Part shown: positions 56,551 through 64,000 of the stretch, one piece after another
How positions within the stretch are numbered: the first letter of the stretch is position 1
Layout: the number at the start of each line of letters is the position of its first letter
NCBI RefSeq assembly: GCF_000734895.2
Contig: NZ_CP011382.1
Coordinates: forward strand, 3,450,700-3,514,699
DNA length: 64,000 nt
Direction: 5' to 3'
DNA from: Calothrix sp. 336/3
GTDB lineage: Bacteria; Cyanobacteriota; Cyanobacteriia; Cyanobacteriales; Nostocaceae
The notes under the pieces: generated by a model
Told to the model about the DNA's origin: nothing
Database searches by the model: none
The model's input: the letters and a program-made list of their open reading frames with translations, nothing else
Position numbers and translations under genes: made by a program

Positions 56551-58809
56551 CTAACCAACTGAAAGGATATGTGCGTGGAAGAACGCCCAAGTTGTAGCAA
56601 TTCCTCCTAGGAGGTAGTGAGCTACACCTACAGCCCGACCTTGAGTAATGCTCAGAGCGCGAGGCTGAATTGCAGGTGCTACTTTCAACTTATTATGTGC
56701 CCAGACAATGGACTCAATCAATTCTTGCCAGTAGCCACGACCACTGAACAGGAACATTAAGCTGAATGCCCAGATGAAGTGTGCGCCTAAGAACATTAAT
56801 CCATAGGCAGAGAGCGCACTACCGTAGGAGTTGATTACTTGTGAAGCTTGTGCCCACAGGAAGTCACGCAACCAGCCATTAATGGTGATGGCACTTTGGG
56901 CAAAGTTACCACCAGCAATGTGAGACACATTACCAGCTGCGTCTACGGTTCCCCACACATCAGATTGCATTTTCCAGCTGAAGTGGAAGATAACAACACT
57001 AATGGAGTTATACATCCAGAACAATCCTAGGAATACATGGTCCCAACCAGATACTTGGCAGGTACCACCACGACCAGGACCGTCGCAGGGGAAGCGGAAA
57101 CCTAAGTTTGCTTTGTCTGGAATCAGACGAGAGCTACGAGCGAAGAGTACGCCCTTGAGCAGAATCAATACGGTAACGTGAATTGTGAAGGCGTGGATGT
57201 GGTGAACCAAGAAGTCCGCTGTTCCCAAAGCTATGGGCATCATCGCGACTTTACCGCCAACAGCAACGATACCGCCACCGAATGCATGGCTAACTGTTGC
57301 CAATGCGTTAGGTGCTGTGCCACCAGGAGCCATAGTATGGATACCTTGTACCCACTGGGCAAATACTGGTTGCAGTTGGATTGCTGTGTCCGAGAACATA
57401 TCTTGGGGACGACCCAAGGCACGCATCGTATCGTTGTGGATGTAGAGTCCAAAGCTATGGAAGCCGAGGAACATACATACCCAGTTCAAGTGAGAAATGA
57501 TTGCATCACGGTGACGAATGACACGATCAAGAACGTTGTTTTGGTTCACAACGGGATCATAGTCACGCACCATAAAGATTGCTGCGTGAGCCGCACCACC
57601 GACGATCAGGAAGCCGCCAATCCACATATGGTGGGTGAACAGGCAAAGCTGTGTAGCGTAGTCGGTTGCCAAGTAAGGATAGGGCGGCATGGAGTACATA
57701 TGGTGCGCCACAATAATGGTCAAAGAACCCAGGAATGCTAGGTTGGTTGCCAATTGAGCGTGCCAAGAAGTGGTCATGTTCTCGTAGAGACCTTTGTGAC
57801 CTTCGCCAGTGAAAGGACCTTTGTGGCCTTCCAGAATCTCTTTGATGCTGTGACCGATACCCCAGTTGGTGCGGTACATATGACCTGCGACGATGAACAA
57901 TACCGCGATCGCCAAGTGGTGATGGGCAATGTCAGTCATCCATAAACCACCAGTTACGGGGTTTAATCCACCCTTGAAGGTGAGGAAATCTGAGTAAGCA
58001 CCCCAGTTCAAGGTGAAGAAGGCGTTGATTCCACTGGCAAAGCCGGGATACAAATCAACCATCTTCGAGGAATCGAGGATAAATTCGTGGGGTAGGGGAA
58101 TATCCTTGAGGGCTACGCCTGAATCCAACAATTGGTTTGTTGGTAAGGATACGTGAATCAAGTGTCCAGCCCAACCCAAGGAACCACAACCTAATAAAAC
58201 TTGCAAGTGGTGGTTCAGCATGGATTCCACGTTTTGGAACCATTCCAACTTGGGAGCTTTTTTGTGGTAGTGGAACCAGCCAGCAAACAGGAATAAACCT
58301 GCTAATACCAGACCACCAATGGCAGTGCAGTAAAGCTGGAAGGAACTGGTGATACCCCAACCGCGCCAGACTTGGAATAAGCCTGAGGTGATTTGGATGC
58401 CGTGGAAGCCACCACCAACATCACCGTTGAGAATATCTTGACCGACGATGGGCCAAACTACTTGGGCGCTGGGTTTGACGTTTAGAGGGTCAGTTAACCA
58501 AGCTTCGTAGTTTGAGAACTTCGCGCCGTGGAAAATCATCCCGCTTAGCCAGATAGTCACTACGGCTAAGTGACCGAAGTGGGCTGCGAATATCTTGCGG
58601 GATATATCTTGTAAATCGCTTGTATGTGTATCAAAATCGTGGGCGAGTGCGTGCAGGTTCCAAATCCAGGTTGTGGTTTTAGGACCCTTAGCAAGGGATC
58701 TGTCGAAGTGACCAGGTGTTGCCCATTTCTCGAAAGAGGTAGGCACTGGGTTCTCATCAACTACGATTCTTGCTTTTTTCTCCTCTCGCTCCGGAGGACT
58801 AATTGTCAT
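56551..58809 (-). CDS. psaA: Photosystem I P700 apoprotein A1 (PsaA)
   Basis: This 752-residue photosystem I core subunit starts [21 protein letters not shown]. It has eleven transmembrane helices, the Fx cluster loop [20 protein letters not shown] (about 576) and many chlorophyll-binding His ([49 protein letters not shown]). With PsaB it forms the reaction centre that reduces ferredoxin. The ribosome binding site is AGAGGAGGT just before the ATG, one of the best in the window. The gene is the first of psaA-psaB, in a strongly expressed operon; leader and promoter candidates are listed separately. Confidence 0.99.
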   Translation of the reverse strand: MTISPPEREEKKARIVVDENPVPTSFEKWATPGHFDRSLAKGPKTTTWIWNLHALAHDFDTHTSDLQDISRKIFAAHFGHLAVVTIWLSGMIFHGAKFSNYEAWLTDPLNVKPSAQVVWPIVGQDILNGDVGGGFHGIQITSGLFQVWRGWGITSSFQLYCTAIGGLVLAGLFLFAGWFHYHKKAPKLEWFQNVESMLNHHLQVLLGCGSLGWAGHLIHVSLPTNQLLDSGVALKDIPLPHEFILDSSKMVDLYPGFASGINAFFTLNWGAYSDFLTFKGGLNPVTGGLWMTDIAHHHLAIAVLFIVAGHMYRTNWGIGHSIKEILEGHKGPFTGEGHKGLYENMTTSWHAQLATNLAFLGSLTIIVAHHMYSMPPYPYLATDYATQLCLFTHHMWIGGFLIVGGAAHAAIFMVRDYDPVVNQNNVLDRVIRHRDAIISHLNWVCMFLGFHSFGLYIHNDTMRALGRPQDMFSDTAIQLQPVFAQWVQGIHTMAPGGTAPNALATVSHAFGGGIVAVGGKVAMMPIALGTADFLVHHIHAFTIHVTVLILLKGVLFARSSRLIPDKANLGFRFPCDGPGRGGTCQVSGWDHVFLGLFWMYNSISVVIFHFSWKMQSDVWGTVDAAGNVSHIAGGNFAQSAITINGWLRDFLWAQASQVINSYGSALSAYGLMFLGAHFIWAFSLMFLFSGRGYWQELIESIVWAHNKLKVAPAIQPRALSITQGRAVGVAHYLLGGIATTWAFFHAHILSVG

Positions 58810-58883
58810 TCGACCTCCTCTCTTAAAAGGGATTGAGGAATTGTCACCACAATAAATGTCTTCTTAGAGAAAGTGAATCTTAG

Positions 58884-58915
58884 TCGCATCCTCCAGAAAG
58901 AGGCTGGAGCAGCGA
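58884..58915 (-). promoter_or_regulatory. Stem-loop in the psaA leader
   Basis: On the minus strand TCGCTGCTCCAG-CCTCTTT-CTGGAGGATGCGA forms a stem: CTCCAG/CTGGAG, then an interior loop, then TCG/CGA. It lies about 75 bases before the psaA start codon in the predicted leader. Confidence 0.45.
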
Positions 58916-58948
58916 TGAAGACTGCTTGTGGATAGTGGTTTCTGTTGA

Positions 58949-58990
58949 ATTATAAGGGCTTAACTTGTACATTGTTGGAGACATTTTAAC
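58949..58990 (-). promoter_or_regulatory. Candidate psaA promoter with a degenerate HLR1-like element
   Basis: A perfect TATAAT (58949-58954, minus strand) lies about 140 bases before the psaA ATG. Upstream of it GTTAAAAT-GTCT-CCAACAAT (58971-58990) resembles the HLR1 direct repeat bound by RpaB in psaA promoters of other cyanobacteria. The first half differs at one position from GTTACAAT, the second at three. There is no good -35 hexamer. The match is suggestive only. Confidence 0.4.
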
Positions 58991-59416
58991 AATAATTCAA
59001 AATCCCCAAAGAAACTGTAGAATCCGCCTTGTTAAATTTGAGGTCATGGGCAAAAAGTCAATACTTTTTCCATTTATTTTACAAAGAGCAACAATTCGTG
59101 AAAACTATGGAATTCTGATATGGTGAAATACCTGAAAATACTTACCTGCATAGGCTTTTAGCCTTTTGTCTTGAGGTGATTTTTCAGTCGAATTCCGAGC
59201 ATTTATTTACATTTCTGCTAAGGTTTATACAAAATAATCGTTAAATAGTTGTTCAACGAATAAATGAAAAAGTATCATTTGCATAGTGAAAACTAATATG
59301 TATATTTCTTGCCTTTGTCACATCACTTAACAATTGGGTAAATTTTTTGGAGTTGCTTTGTGAGTTGCATGTAATATAGTCTGGCTTGTGTGAATGAGTA
59401 CTTCTGGGTAAAAAAC
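58991..59416. other. Noncoding region between divergent psaA and lipoprotein genes
   Basis: AT-rich DNA without a credible open frame. It should contain upstream regulatory sites of psaA (reading left) and the promoter of the lipoprotein gene (reading right). No hexamers can be assigned for the latter. Confidence 0.4.
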
Positions 59417-61147
59417 ATGGACTGGTGGCAGACGATCGCGATTGTGCAGCGACTTTGCAGATGGTTCGCCATAATTTATTTTGGTCAAGGTTGGAGAAGG
59501 ACGTGTAAGTCTCTTCTGACAATCGTCTTATTAGTGCTGTTTTTAACTAGTTGTGGTGAGCCGAAAAATAGTCCACTGTTAGGTAAAAATGGTGACGGGA
59601 AACCTGCATTGAGCCAAAATTTTGCGGAAATTGCCCCACCAGAAGTGCTATTACGACTGAGTGAAAGTCTGGATAATTACCTTCCTCAGGTGAAAATAAT
59701 TACACCATATGAAGATGTAGTTTTAGAAGATACAAATGTTTCTGTGAGCTTGCAGGTAGAGAATTTACCGATATATCAAGATGCAGAATCTGGTTTAGGT
59801 TCCCATCTGCAAGTGATTTTAGATAATCAGAGGGCGATCGCCGTTTATGATACCCATCAACCCTTAATTTTGTCAGACTTATCCCCTGGAACCCATACCT
59901 TGAGGGTTTTTGTCGTTCGTCCCTGGGGTGAAAGTTTTAAGAATGCAGGTGCTTATGCTCAGACAACATTCCATATCTATACTAAGACTGAGGATAATAA
60001 ACCAGACCCAGAAGTACCTTTATTAACTTACAATCTGCCATCTGGGGAATATGGAGCAGAACCAATACTATTGGATTTTTACCTGACAAATGCTCCCCTG
60101 CGGGTGAGTAGACAGGGAGAGACGGAGGAAAATCCCTTCTCTGATTGGCGAATTCGCTGCACAATTAATGGTGAAAGCTTTGTTTTGGATCGTTGGCAAG
60201 CAATTTATCTCAAGGGTTTTCACCAAGGGATGAACTGGGTAAAGCTGGAATTCCTGGATAATCAGGGAAATCCGGTAAAAAATGTCTTTAACAGTACTGT
60301 ACAACTAGTCAATTACCAACCTTCAGGGAAAGATACTCTATCTCGGATAGTTCGGGGAGAATTACCACTCGAACAAGTTAGGGGTATTGTCGATCCTAGC
60401 TATAGAGTTATTCCGAAACCAGAGGTGACACCAGGGGAAAGTTTACCACAGGAATCAGAAGAAGTTCCTGTAACAGAATCCGATGAAGTAGAAAGTACAA
60501 CACCATCATCTGAATCAGAAGAATTAGAGAAAATTCCTGTACCAGAGGAGGGGGAAGTACCAAAAGTTGAACCCCAGGAATCAGAAACACCGAAAACACC
60601 CTCACCCCAACCTCAGGAGTTAGAGAAAATTCCTGTACCAGAGGAAGGGGAAGTACCGAAAGTTGATGATATACCCCAGGAATCAGAAACAGTTCCTACC
60701 GAACCCCAGGAATCAGAAACAGTTCCTACCGAACCCCAGGAATCAGAAATACCGAAAGCACCCTCACCCCAACCTCAGGAATTAGAGAAAATTCCTGTAC
60801 CACAGGAGGGGGAAGTACCAAAAGTTGATGATATACCCCAGGAATCAGAAACAGTTCCTACCGAACCCCAGGAATCAGAAACAGTTCCTACCGAACCCCA
60901 GGAATCAGAAACACTGAAAACACCTTCTCCCCAACCTCAAGAGTTAGAGAAAATTCCTGTGAATGAAACCGAATTGAAAGAAGTTCCCCCATCCCCAGCA
61001 AAACCCACAGAGACTCCAACAATAGAACCAACTCCTGAAAGTTCTACCAAGGAAACTGTAAAATCTGATTGGCAGTCTAGATATGGGAAATATGCGAAGT
61101 ATGGCAAATATTTTCAACGTCGGACAGAGAAAATGAAATCAAAATAA
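59417..61147 (+). CDS. Lipoprotein with Pro/Glu-rich repetitive tail
   Basis: I start at ATG 59417 (MDWWQTIAIVQRLCRW, 576 residues); a GTG at 59390 gives nine more. The signal KSLLTIVLLVLFLTSCGEP ends in a lipobox (LTSC, Cys near residue 46), so the protein is lipid-anchored. A folded region of about 270 residues follows, with Ig-like strands (VSVSLQVENLPIY, SDLSPGTHTLRVFVVRPWGESFKNAGAYAQTTFHIYT). The tail (about 345-560) is Pro/Glu/Ser/Thr-rich with a 54-residue unit repeated about twice (ELEKIPVP-EGEVPK...) and a nested decamer QESETVPTEP. The end is basic (WQSRYGKYAKYGKYFQRRTEK). The tail probably spans peptidoglycan, which is inferred. Confidence 0.75.
   Translation: MDWWQTIAIVQRLCRWFAIIYFGQGWRRTCKSLLTIVLLVLFLTSCGEPKNSPLLGKNGDGKPALSQNFAEIAPPEVLLRLSESLDNYLPQVKIITPYEDVVLEDTNVSVSLQVENLPIYQDAESGLGSHLQVILDNQRAIAVYDTHQPLILSDLSPGTHTLRVFVVRPWGESFKNAGAYAQTTFHIYTKTEDNKPDPEVPLLTYNLPSGEYGAEPILLDFYLTNAPLRVSRQGETEENPFSDWRIRCTINGESFVLDRWQAIYLKGFHQGMNWVKLEFLDNQGNPVKNVFNSTVQLVNYQPSGKDTLSRIVRGELPLEQVRGIVDPSYRVIPKPEVTPGESLPQESEEVPVTESDEVESTTPSSESEELEKIPVPEEGEVPKVEPQESETPKTPSPQPQELEKIPVPEEGEVPKVDDIPQESETVPTEPQESETVPTEPQESEIPKAPSPQPQELEKIPVPQEGEVPKVDDIPQESETVPTEPQESETVPTEPQESETLKTPSPQPQELEKIPVNETELKEVPPSPAKPTETPTIEPTPESSTKETVKSDWQSRYGKYAKYGKYFQRRTEKMKSK
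60600..60960 (+). repeat. Nested tandem repeats coding the lipoprotein tail
   Basis: A 162-bp unit occurs about twice, with a third partial copy before it. Inside each, a 30-bp unit coding QESETVPTEP is repeated twice or more. Copies are nearly identical in DNA, so length variation between strains is likely. Confidence 0.8.
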
Positions 61148-61163
61148 GTATTTTATGGAGATT

Positions 61164-62063
61164 TCAGCGAAAAATACTCATTTCTAATTCCTGGGAGAGA
61201 ATTTCCAATAAGGCGATCGCCCCAATCGAATTACCTACACTATCCAAGGGGGGACTATAGATAGCGATCGCACCTTCTCCTGGTACAACTGCTAAAACTG
61301 CTCCACTAATTCCCGATTTCATAGGCAACCCAATAGTCACAGCATATTTGCTTGATGCTGCATATAATCCACAGGTTAACATCACTGCATTCACAATTTG
61401 TCGATGCTGGGACATAATCAAATCCGTTTCAACTGCCAAAAGTTTTCCCAACAAAGCTAAATCGGCGATCGCCCCAGATATGCAGCATATATTTTCGTAT
61501 AAGTCAAGTGCTAACTCTGGATTTGTTACATATCCCAATGCTGTTAGATGCTGGGTAATATCATGATTAACTGGGGAAGGAGCCAAGCGCACGGAAGCAA
61601 GCATTTTTGTATCTATATATAATTGACAACCTGCCCGTTGATTCAACCACTGACAAAAGGATTGGGTACAGTCGTGGGTATCTTTTCCTGGTAGTTTATC
61701 AGCCAGGGCGATCGCCCCACTATTAATCATCGGATTGCGAGGATATCCATCAGCTTGCAATTGGGAAAGAGAATTAAAAGCAGTGTCAGTTGTTTCTACT
61801 CCTACCCACTGGAATACCCTATCTACCCCAAAGGTTTCCAGGAGATAAAGTAAGGTGAAGGGTTTAATAACGCTCATCAGTGGGAAAATACACTGAGTAT
61901 CTCCTAATGCATAGGTTTGTCCTGAGAGGTAATTAATTTGCACAGCAAACAGATTGGGGTTAGTTGCTGCTAACAAGGGAGGATAGGTAGAAACTGTTCC
62001 TTGATGAATTTTTCCCTTTACTTGCTCTATCCAATGAGCTAATTTATCGATTAATTCTGACAT
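61164..62063 (-). CDS. glsA: Glutaminase (GlsA family)
   Basis: This 299-residue enzyme hydrolyses glutamine to glutamate and ammonia. It belongs to the serine-dependent beta-lactamase-like fold: the S-x-x-K catalytic pair is in PLMSVIKPFTLLYLL, and further conserved blocks are GYPRNPMINSGAIALAD, NPELALDLYENICCISGAIADLALLGKLLA and LPMKSGISGAVLAVVPGEGAIAIYSPPLD. Length matches the family (about 300). It is cytoplasmic, with no signal. In a diazotroph it would recycle glutamine nitrogen. It lies 16 bp from the lipoprotein gene in convergent orientation. Confidence 0.93.
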   Translation of the reverse strand: MSELIDKLAHWIEQVKGKIHQGTVSTYPPLLAATNPNLFAVQINYLSGQTYALGDTQCIFPLMSVIKPFTLLYLLETFGVDRVFQWVGVETTDTAFNSLSQLQADGYPRNPMINSGAIALADKLPGKDTHDCTQSFCQWLNQRAGCQLYIDTKMLASVRLAPSPVNHDITQHLTALGYVTNPELALDLYENICCISGAIADLALLGKLLAVETDLIMSQHRQIVNAVMLTCGLYAASSKYAVTIGLPMKSGISGAVLAVVPGEGAIAIYSPPLDSVGNSIGAIALLEILSQELEMSIFR

Positions 62064-62384
62064 TGCGAGTTATACCATTTCTCGAAATTCCGGCTACAGA
62101 TAATTCTCCCCCTGCTCCCTGCTGTCTATGTGTAGCTTTATTTTGGAGATATTATCTTTGTCATGGTATTTGATTGACTGTGCGATAAGAGGAGTTGCTA
62201 TGCGATCGCTCAATAATTTGTTTGTACTATAAAAGTTTAGAGATGACAAATAAAAATTGCTAGTCTATGGAGCGATCGCTACGATTTTACTACTAGTATA
62301 TTTTTATGCTATGCATTTTTAAGTATTCTTCTTTCAGATGAGATAATTAAGTTAAGAAATTTTCTTGTATGAAATAGAAACATC
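62064..62384. other. Short intergenic region
   Basis: A 321-base AT-rich stretch separates glsA from the PLP-enzyme gene. It has two partial HIP1 sites and no gene. It must contain both divergent promoters. Confidence 0.4.
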
Positions 62385-63611
62385 ATGATTTATAGTCAAC
62401 ATAATTTATATGTATATCCGCGACTCAAGTTAGATATTAGGCTCAGGGATTTATGGAGAGCTTTGCTATCTTTTGTATTTCCTTTAAATATGAATAAAAC
62501 TATTAATAATATTCAGAAATTTTGGCATACAGAGAAAGATATTATTCCCACATTATCCGTCCGAACTGCTTTTGACTTACTTTTACAATCATTACAATTA
62601 CCTCCTGGCTCCGAAGTGTTGATGAGTGCCATTAATATTGCCGACATGGTGGAAATAGTGGAAAGGCATCAACTAGTACCAGTACCTGTAGATATTGATT
62701 TATTAACCTGTGAACCATCAATACCATTATTAGAAAAACTCGTCTCCCAAAAAACAAAAATTTTACTCATTGCTCACATTTTTGGAACTATCATTGACCT
62801 CAATCCCTACGTAGATTTTTGTCGCCAAAAAAATTTAATTTTGATTGAAGATTGTGCCCAGGGATTTGCCGGAAATCGCTACTATGGACATTGGGAAGCT
62901 GACGTGAGTTTTTTTAGTTTTGGTCCTATCAAGTCTTGCACAGCCTTAGGTGGAGCCATCACACTCTTAAAAGATAAAAATTTATCAATTCAGATGCAAG
63001 AGATAGAAGCTACCTATCCCCAGAAAAGTGAAACTTGGTTTTTTATCCGAATTCTCAAATTTATGAGTTTAAAAATTCTGTCTTTCCCCTGGATTTACTG
63101 CCAGCTACTGAGTTTATTAAAACTCTGTGGTCAGGATTTAGATTCTACCATTGTCGCAATGACTAGAGGCTTTGCTCAAGGAGATTTATTCATCAAAATT
63201 CGCCATCGTCCACCGCAACATTTATTATGGTTACTATCCGATAGATTGAGTCAATGCGGAGAATTTTTGCAACGTCAAAAAACTGGAGAAAACTTTCAAA
63301 AAATCTTGCCAAAAAATATTTTAGTTCCTGGAGTTAAAGCCAGCCTTCATTCTTTTTGGTTATTCCCCATTATTGTAAATCATCCCCATCGGGTTTTACA
63401 GTACCTGCGAACTCATAATTTTGATGCTAGCCGGGGAAGTACAAGTTTAATTGTCAAAGAGTCCCATGATCAGCAAAATCATCTTGCACCAGAAAATGCC
63501 AAGTATTTGATGCAGCAGATTCTCTTTTTACCTGTGTATCCTGATGTGCCTGTAGCAGAATTAACAAGGCTGAGTCAGTGTTTAAGAGATATAATAGAAA
63601 ACCCTAATTAA
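62385..63611 (+). CDS. DegT/DnrJ/EryC1/StrS family PLP-dependent enzyme
   Basis: This 408-residue fold-type I enzyme starts at the ATG at 62385. The family hallmarks are LPPGSEVLMSAINIADMVEIVERH (near 70), VPVDIDLLTCEPSIPLLEKLV, KILLIAHIFGTIIDLNPYVDFCRQ, IEDCAQGFAGN (Asp contacting the PLP pyridine) and FFSFGPIKSCTALGGAI, where Lys forms the Schiff base. Members usually aminate keto-sugars for surface polysaccharides. The first 45 residues include a basic, hydrophobic stretch (LRDLWRALLSFVFPLNM) that is not part of the fold, so the start or a membrane association is unsure. No sugar-nucleotide genes lie beside it, so the substrate is unknown. Confidence 0.82.
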   Translation: MIYSQHNLYVYPRLKLDIRLRDLWRALLSFVFPLNMNKTINNIQKFWHTEKDIIPTLSVRTAFDLLLQSLQLPPGSEVLMSAINIADMVEIVERHQLVPVPVDIDLLTCEPSIPLLEKLVSQKTKILLIAHIFGTIIDLNPYVDFCRQKNLILIEDCAQGFAGNRYYGHWEADVSFFSFGPIKSCTALGGAITLLKDKNLSIQMQEIEATYPQKSETWFFIRILKFMSLKILSFPWIYCQLLSLLKLCGQDLDSTIVAMTRGFAQGDLFIKIRHRPPQHLLWLLSDRLSQCGEFLQRQKTGENFQKILPKNILVPGVKASLHSFWLFPIIVNHPHRVLQYLRTHNFDASRGSTSLIVKESHDQQNHLAPENAKYLMQQILFLPVYPDVPVAELTRLSQCLRDIIENPN

Positions 63612-63779
63612 TCCTGACTGGGATGGAGAATCAAAGAAAATTTCTTTATCATAAACCATGGCAATGACATGTAATTGCCTGGAGGGAATTTTGAAACAGA
63701 TGTGGGGCGATCGCTGTCGTCTCATTTACAATCTATAAAAGTGAGTTGGCTCAAACCCTAATTTCCAAGTGCAAAATCT

Positions 63780-64000
63780 ATGCTAATCGGTACAACATTG
63801 CAGGGTGGAAAATACACCTTAGACCAAGAAATCGGTCGAGGTGGCTTTGGTATTACGTTCAAAGCTACACACCATTTCCTTAAGCAAGTGGTGGTAATTA
63901 AAACCCTGAATGAGAAATTGCGACAGCACCCAGATTTTCCCAAGTTTGAGCGTCAATTTCAAGACGAAGCCAGACGTTTAGCGACTTGTATCCATCCCAA
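63780..64000 (+). CDS. Serine/threonine protein kinase (N-terminus only)
   Basis: The frame begins at ATG 63780 and runs off the right edge after 73 full codons. It starts MLIGTTLQGGKYTLDQEIGRGGFGITFKA, where GRGGFG is the glycine-rich ATP loop, followed by VVVIKTLNE with the invariant Lys of Hanks-type kinases. QDEARRLATCIHP matches the conserved Glu of helix C. The IGRGGFG-x-TFKA form is typical of cyanobacterial Pkn-type kinases, often joined to WD40, pentapeptide or TPR domains. The rest lies outside the window, so no domain order can be given. Confidence 0.88.
   Translation, partial: MLIGTTLQGGKYTLDQEIGRGGFGITFKATHHFLKQVVVIKTLNEKLRQHPDFPKFERQFQDEARRLATCIHP

Noticed and set aside
59205..59230. 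HLR1 element in the upper psaA region (TTTACATT ... TTTATACA)
   Set aside because: The spacing between half-sites and the orientation do not fit the HLR1 consensus.

Overview
The window is chromosomal DNA from a cyanobacterium, most likely a filamentous, Nostocales-type one. The evidence is: psaA and psaB for photosystem I; the split RNA polymerase beta' subunit (separate rpoC1 and rpoC2); many copies of the HIP1 octamer GCGATCGC inside and between genes; a heptanucleotide short tandem repeat (AATTCGT); and several dispersed intergenic repeats of the kind seen in such genomes. The species cannot be named from this sequence. GC content looks low and intergenic spaces are long.

Layout. (1) 1-4.1 kb, minus strand: a possible conflict/defence-type cluster made of a DUF815 ATPase, a membrane coiled-coil protein with a TerB-C-like C-terminus, and a truncated P-loop ATPase of the DUF2791/BrxD-like type that runs off the left edge. 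(2) 4.5-8.4 kb: a secreted protein with two DUF4333-like modules, a one-helix membrane protein, an aldo/keto reductase and an exported, probably membrane-anchored Mn superoxide dismutase. (3) 8.9-18.1 kb: a large two-partner-secretion exoprotein (TpsA type) with modular internal repeats, a HEAT-like protein, and a MacAB-like ABC efflux operon (membrane fusion protein, permease, ATPase). (4) 18.9-27.7 kb: mostly conserved cyanobacterial hypothetical, membrane or exported proteins, an O-antigen-ligase-like membrane protein, a tRNA-Arg(UCU) and a trypsin-like periplasmic protease.

(5) 27.8-36.0 kb: two divergently transcribed AAA_35/STAND-like ATPases, one with an HTH and the other with a membrane segment, coiled coil and 14 nearly identical WD40 repeats, followed by glcD. 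This segment is bracketed by two inverted copies of a 119-bp MITE-like repeat, with a second inverted repeat pair nested inside. I consider this, together with the left-edge cluster, the most interesting part of the window. (6) 36.2-39.8 kb: a PAS-GAF histidine kinase and a secreted GH5 endoglucanase with a CBM2-like domain.

(7) 40.0-51.3 kb, minus strand: the conserved order rpsT-tatD-rpoB-rpoC1-rpoC2, ending in a clear Rho-independent terminator. (8) 52.7-58.8 kb: a coiled-coil membrane protein, a GNAT acetyltransferase and the psaA-psaB operon with its terminator, a candidate promoter and a leader hairpin. (9) 59.4-64 kb: a lipoprotein with a Pro/Glu-rich repetitive tail, a glutaminase, a DegT-family PLP enzyme and the 5' end of a serine/threonine kinase cut by the right edge.

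Functionally, the housekeeping part combines transcription (rpo genes), translation (rpsT, tRNA), photosynthesis (psaAB) and photorespiration (glcD). The accessory part is rich in envelope, secretion and signalling genes. No CRISPR array, complete insertion sequence, rRNA or prophage was recognised.
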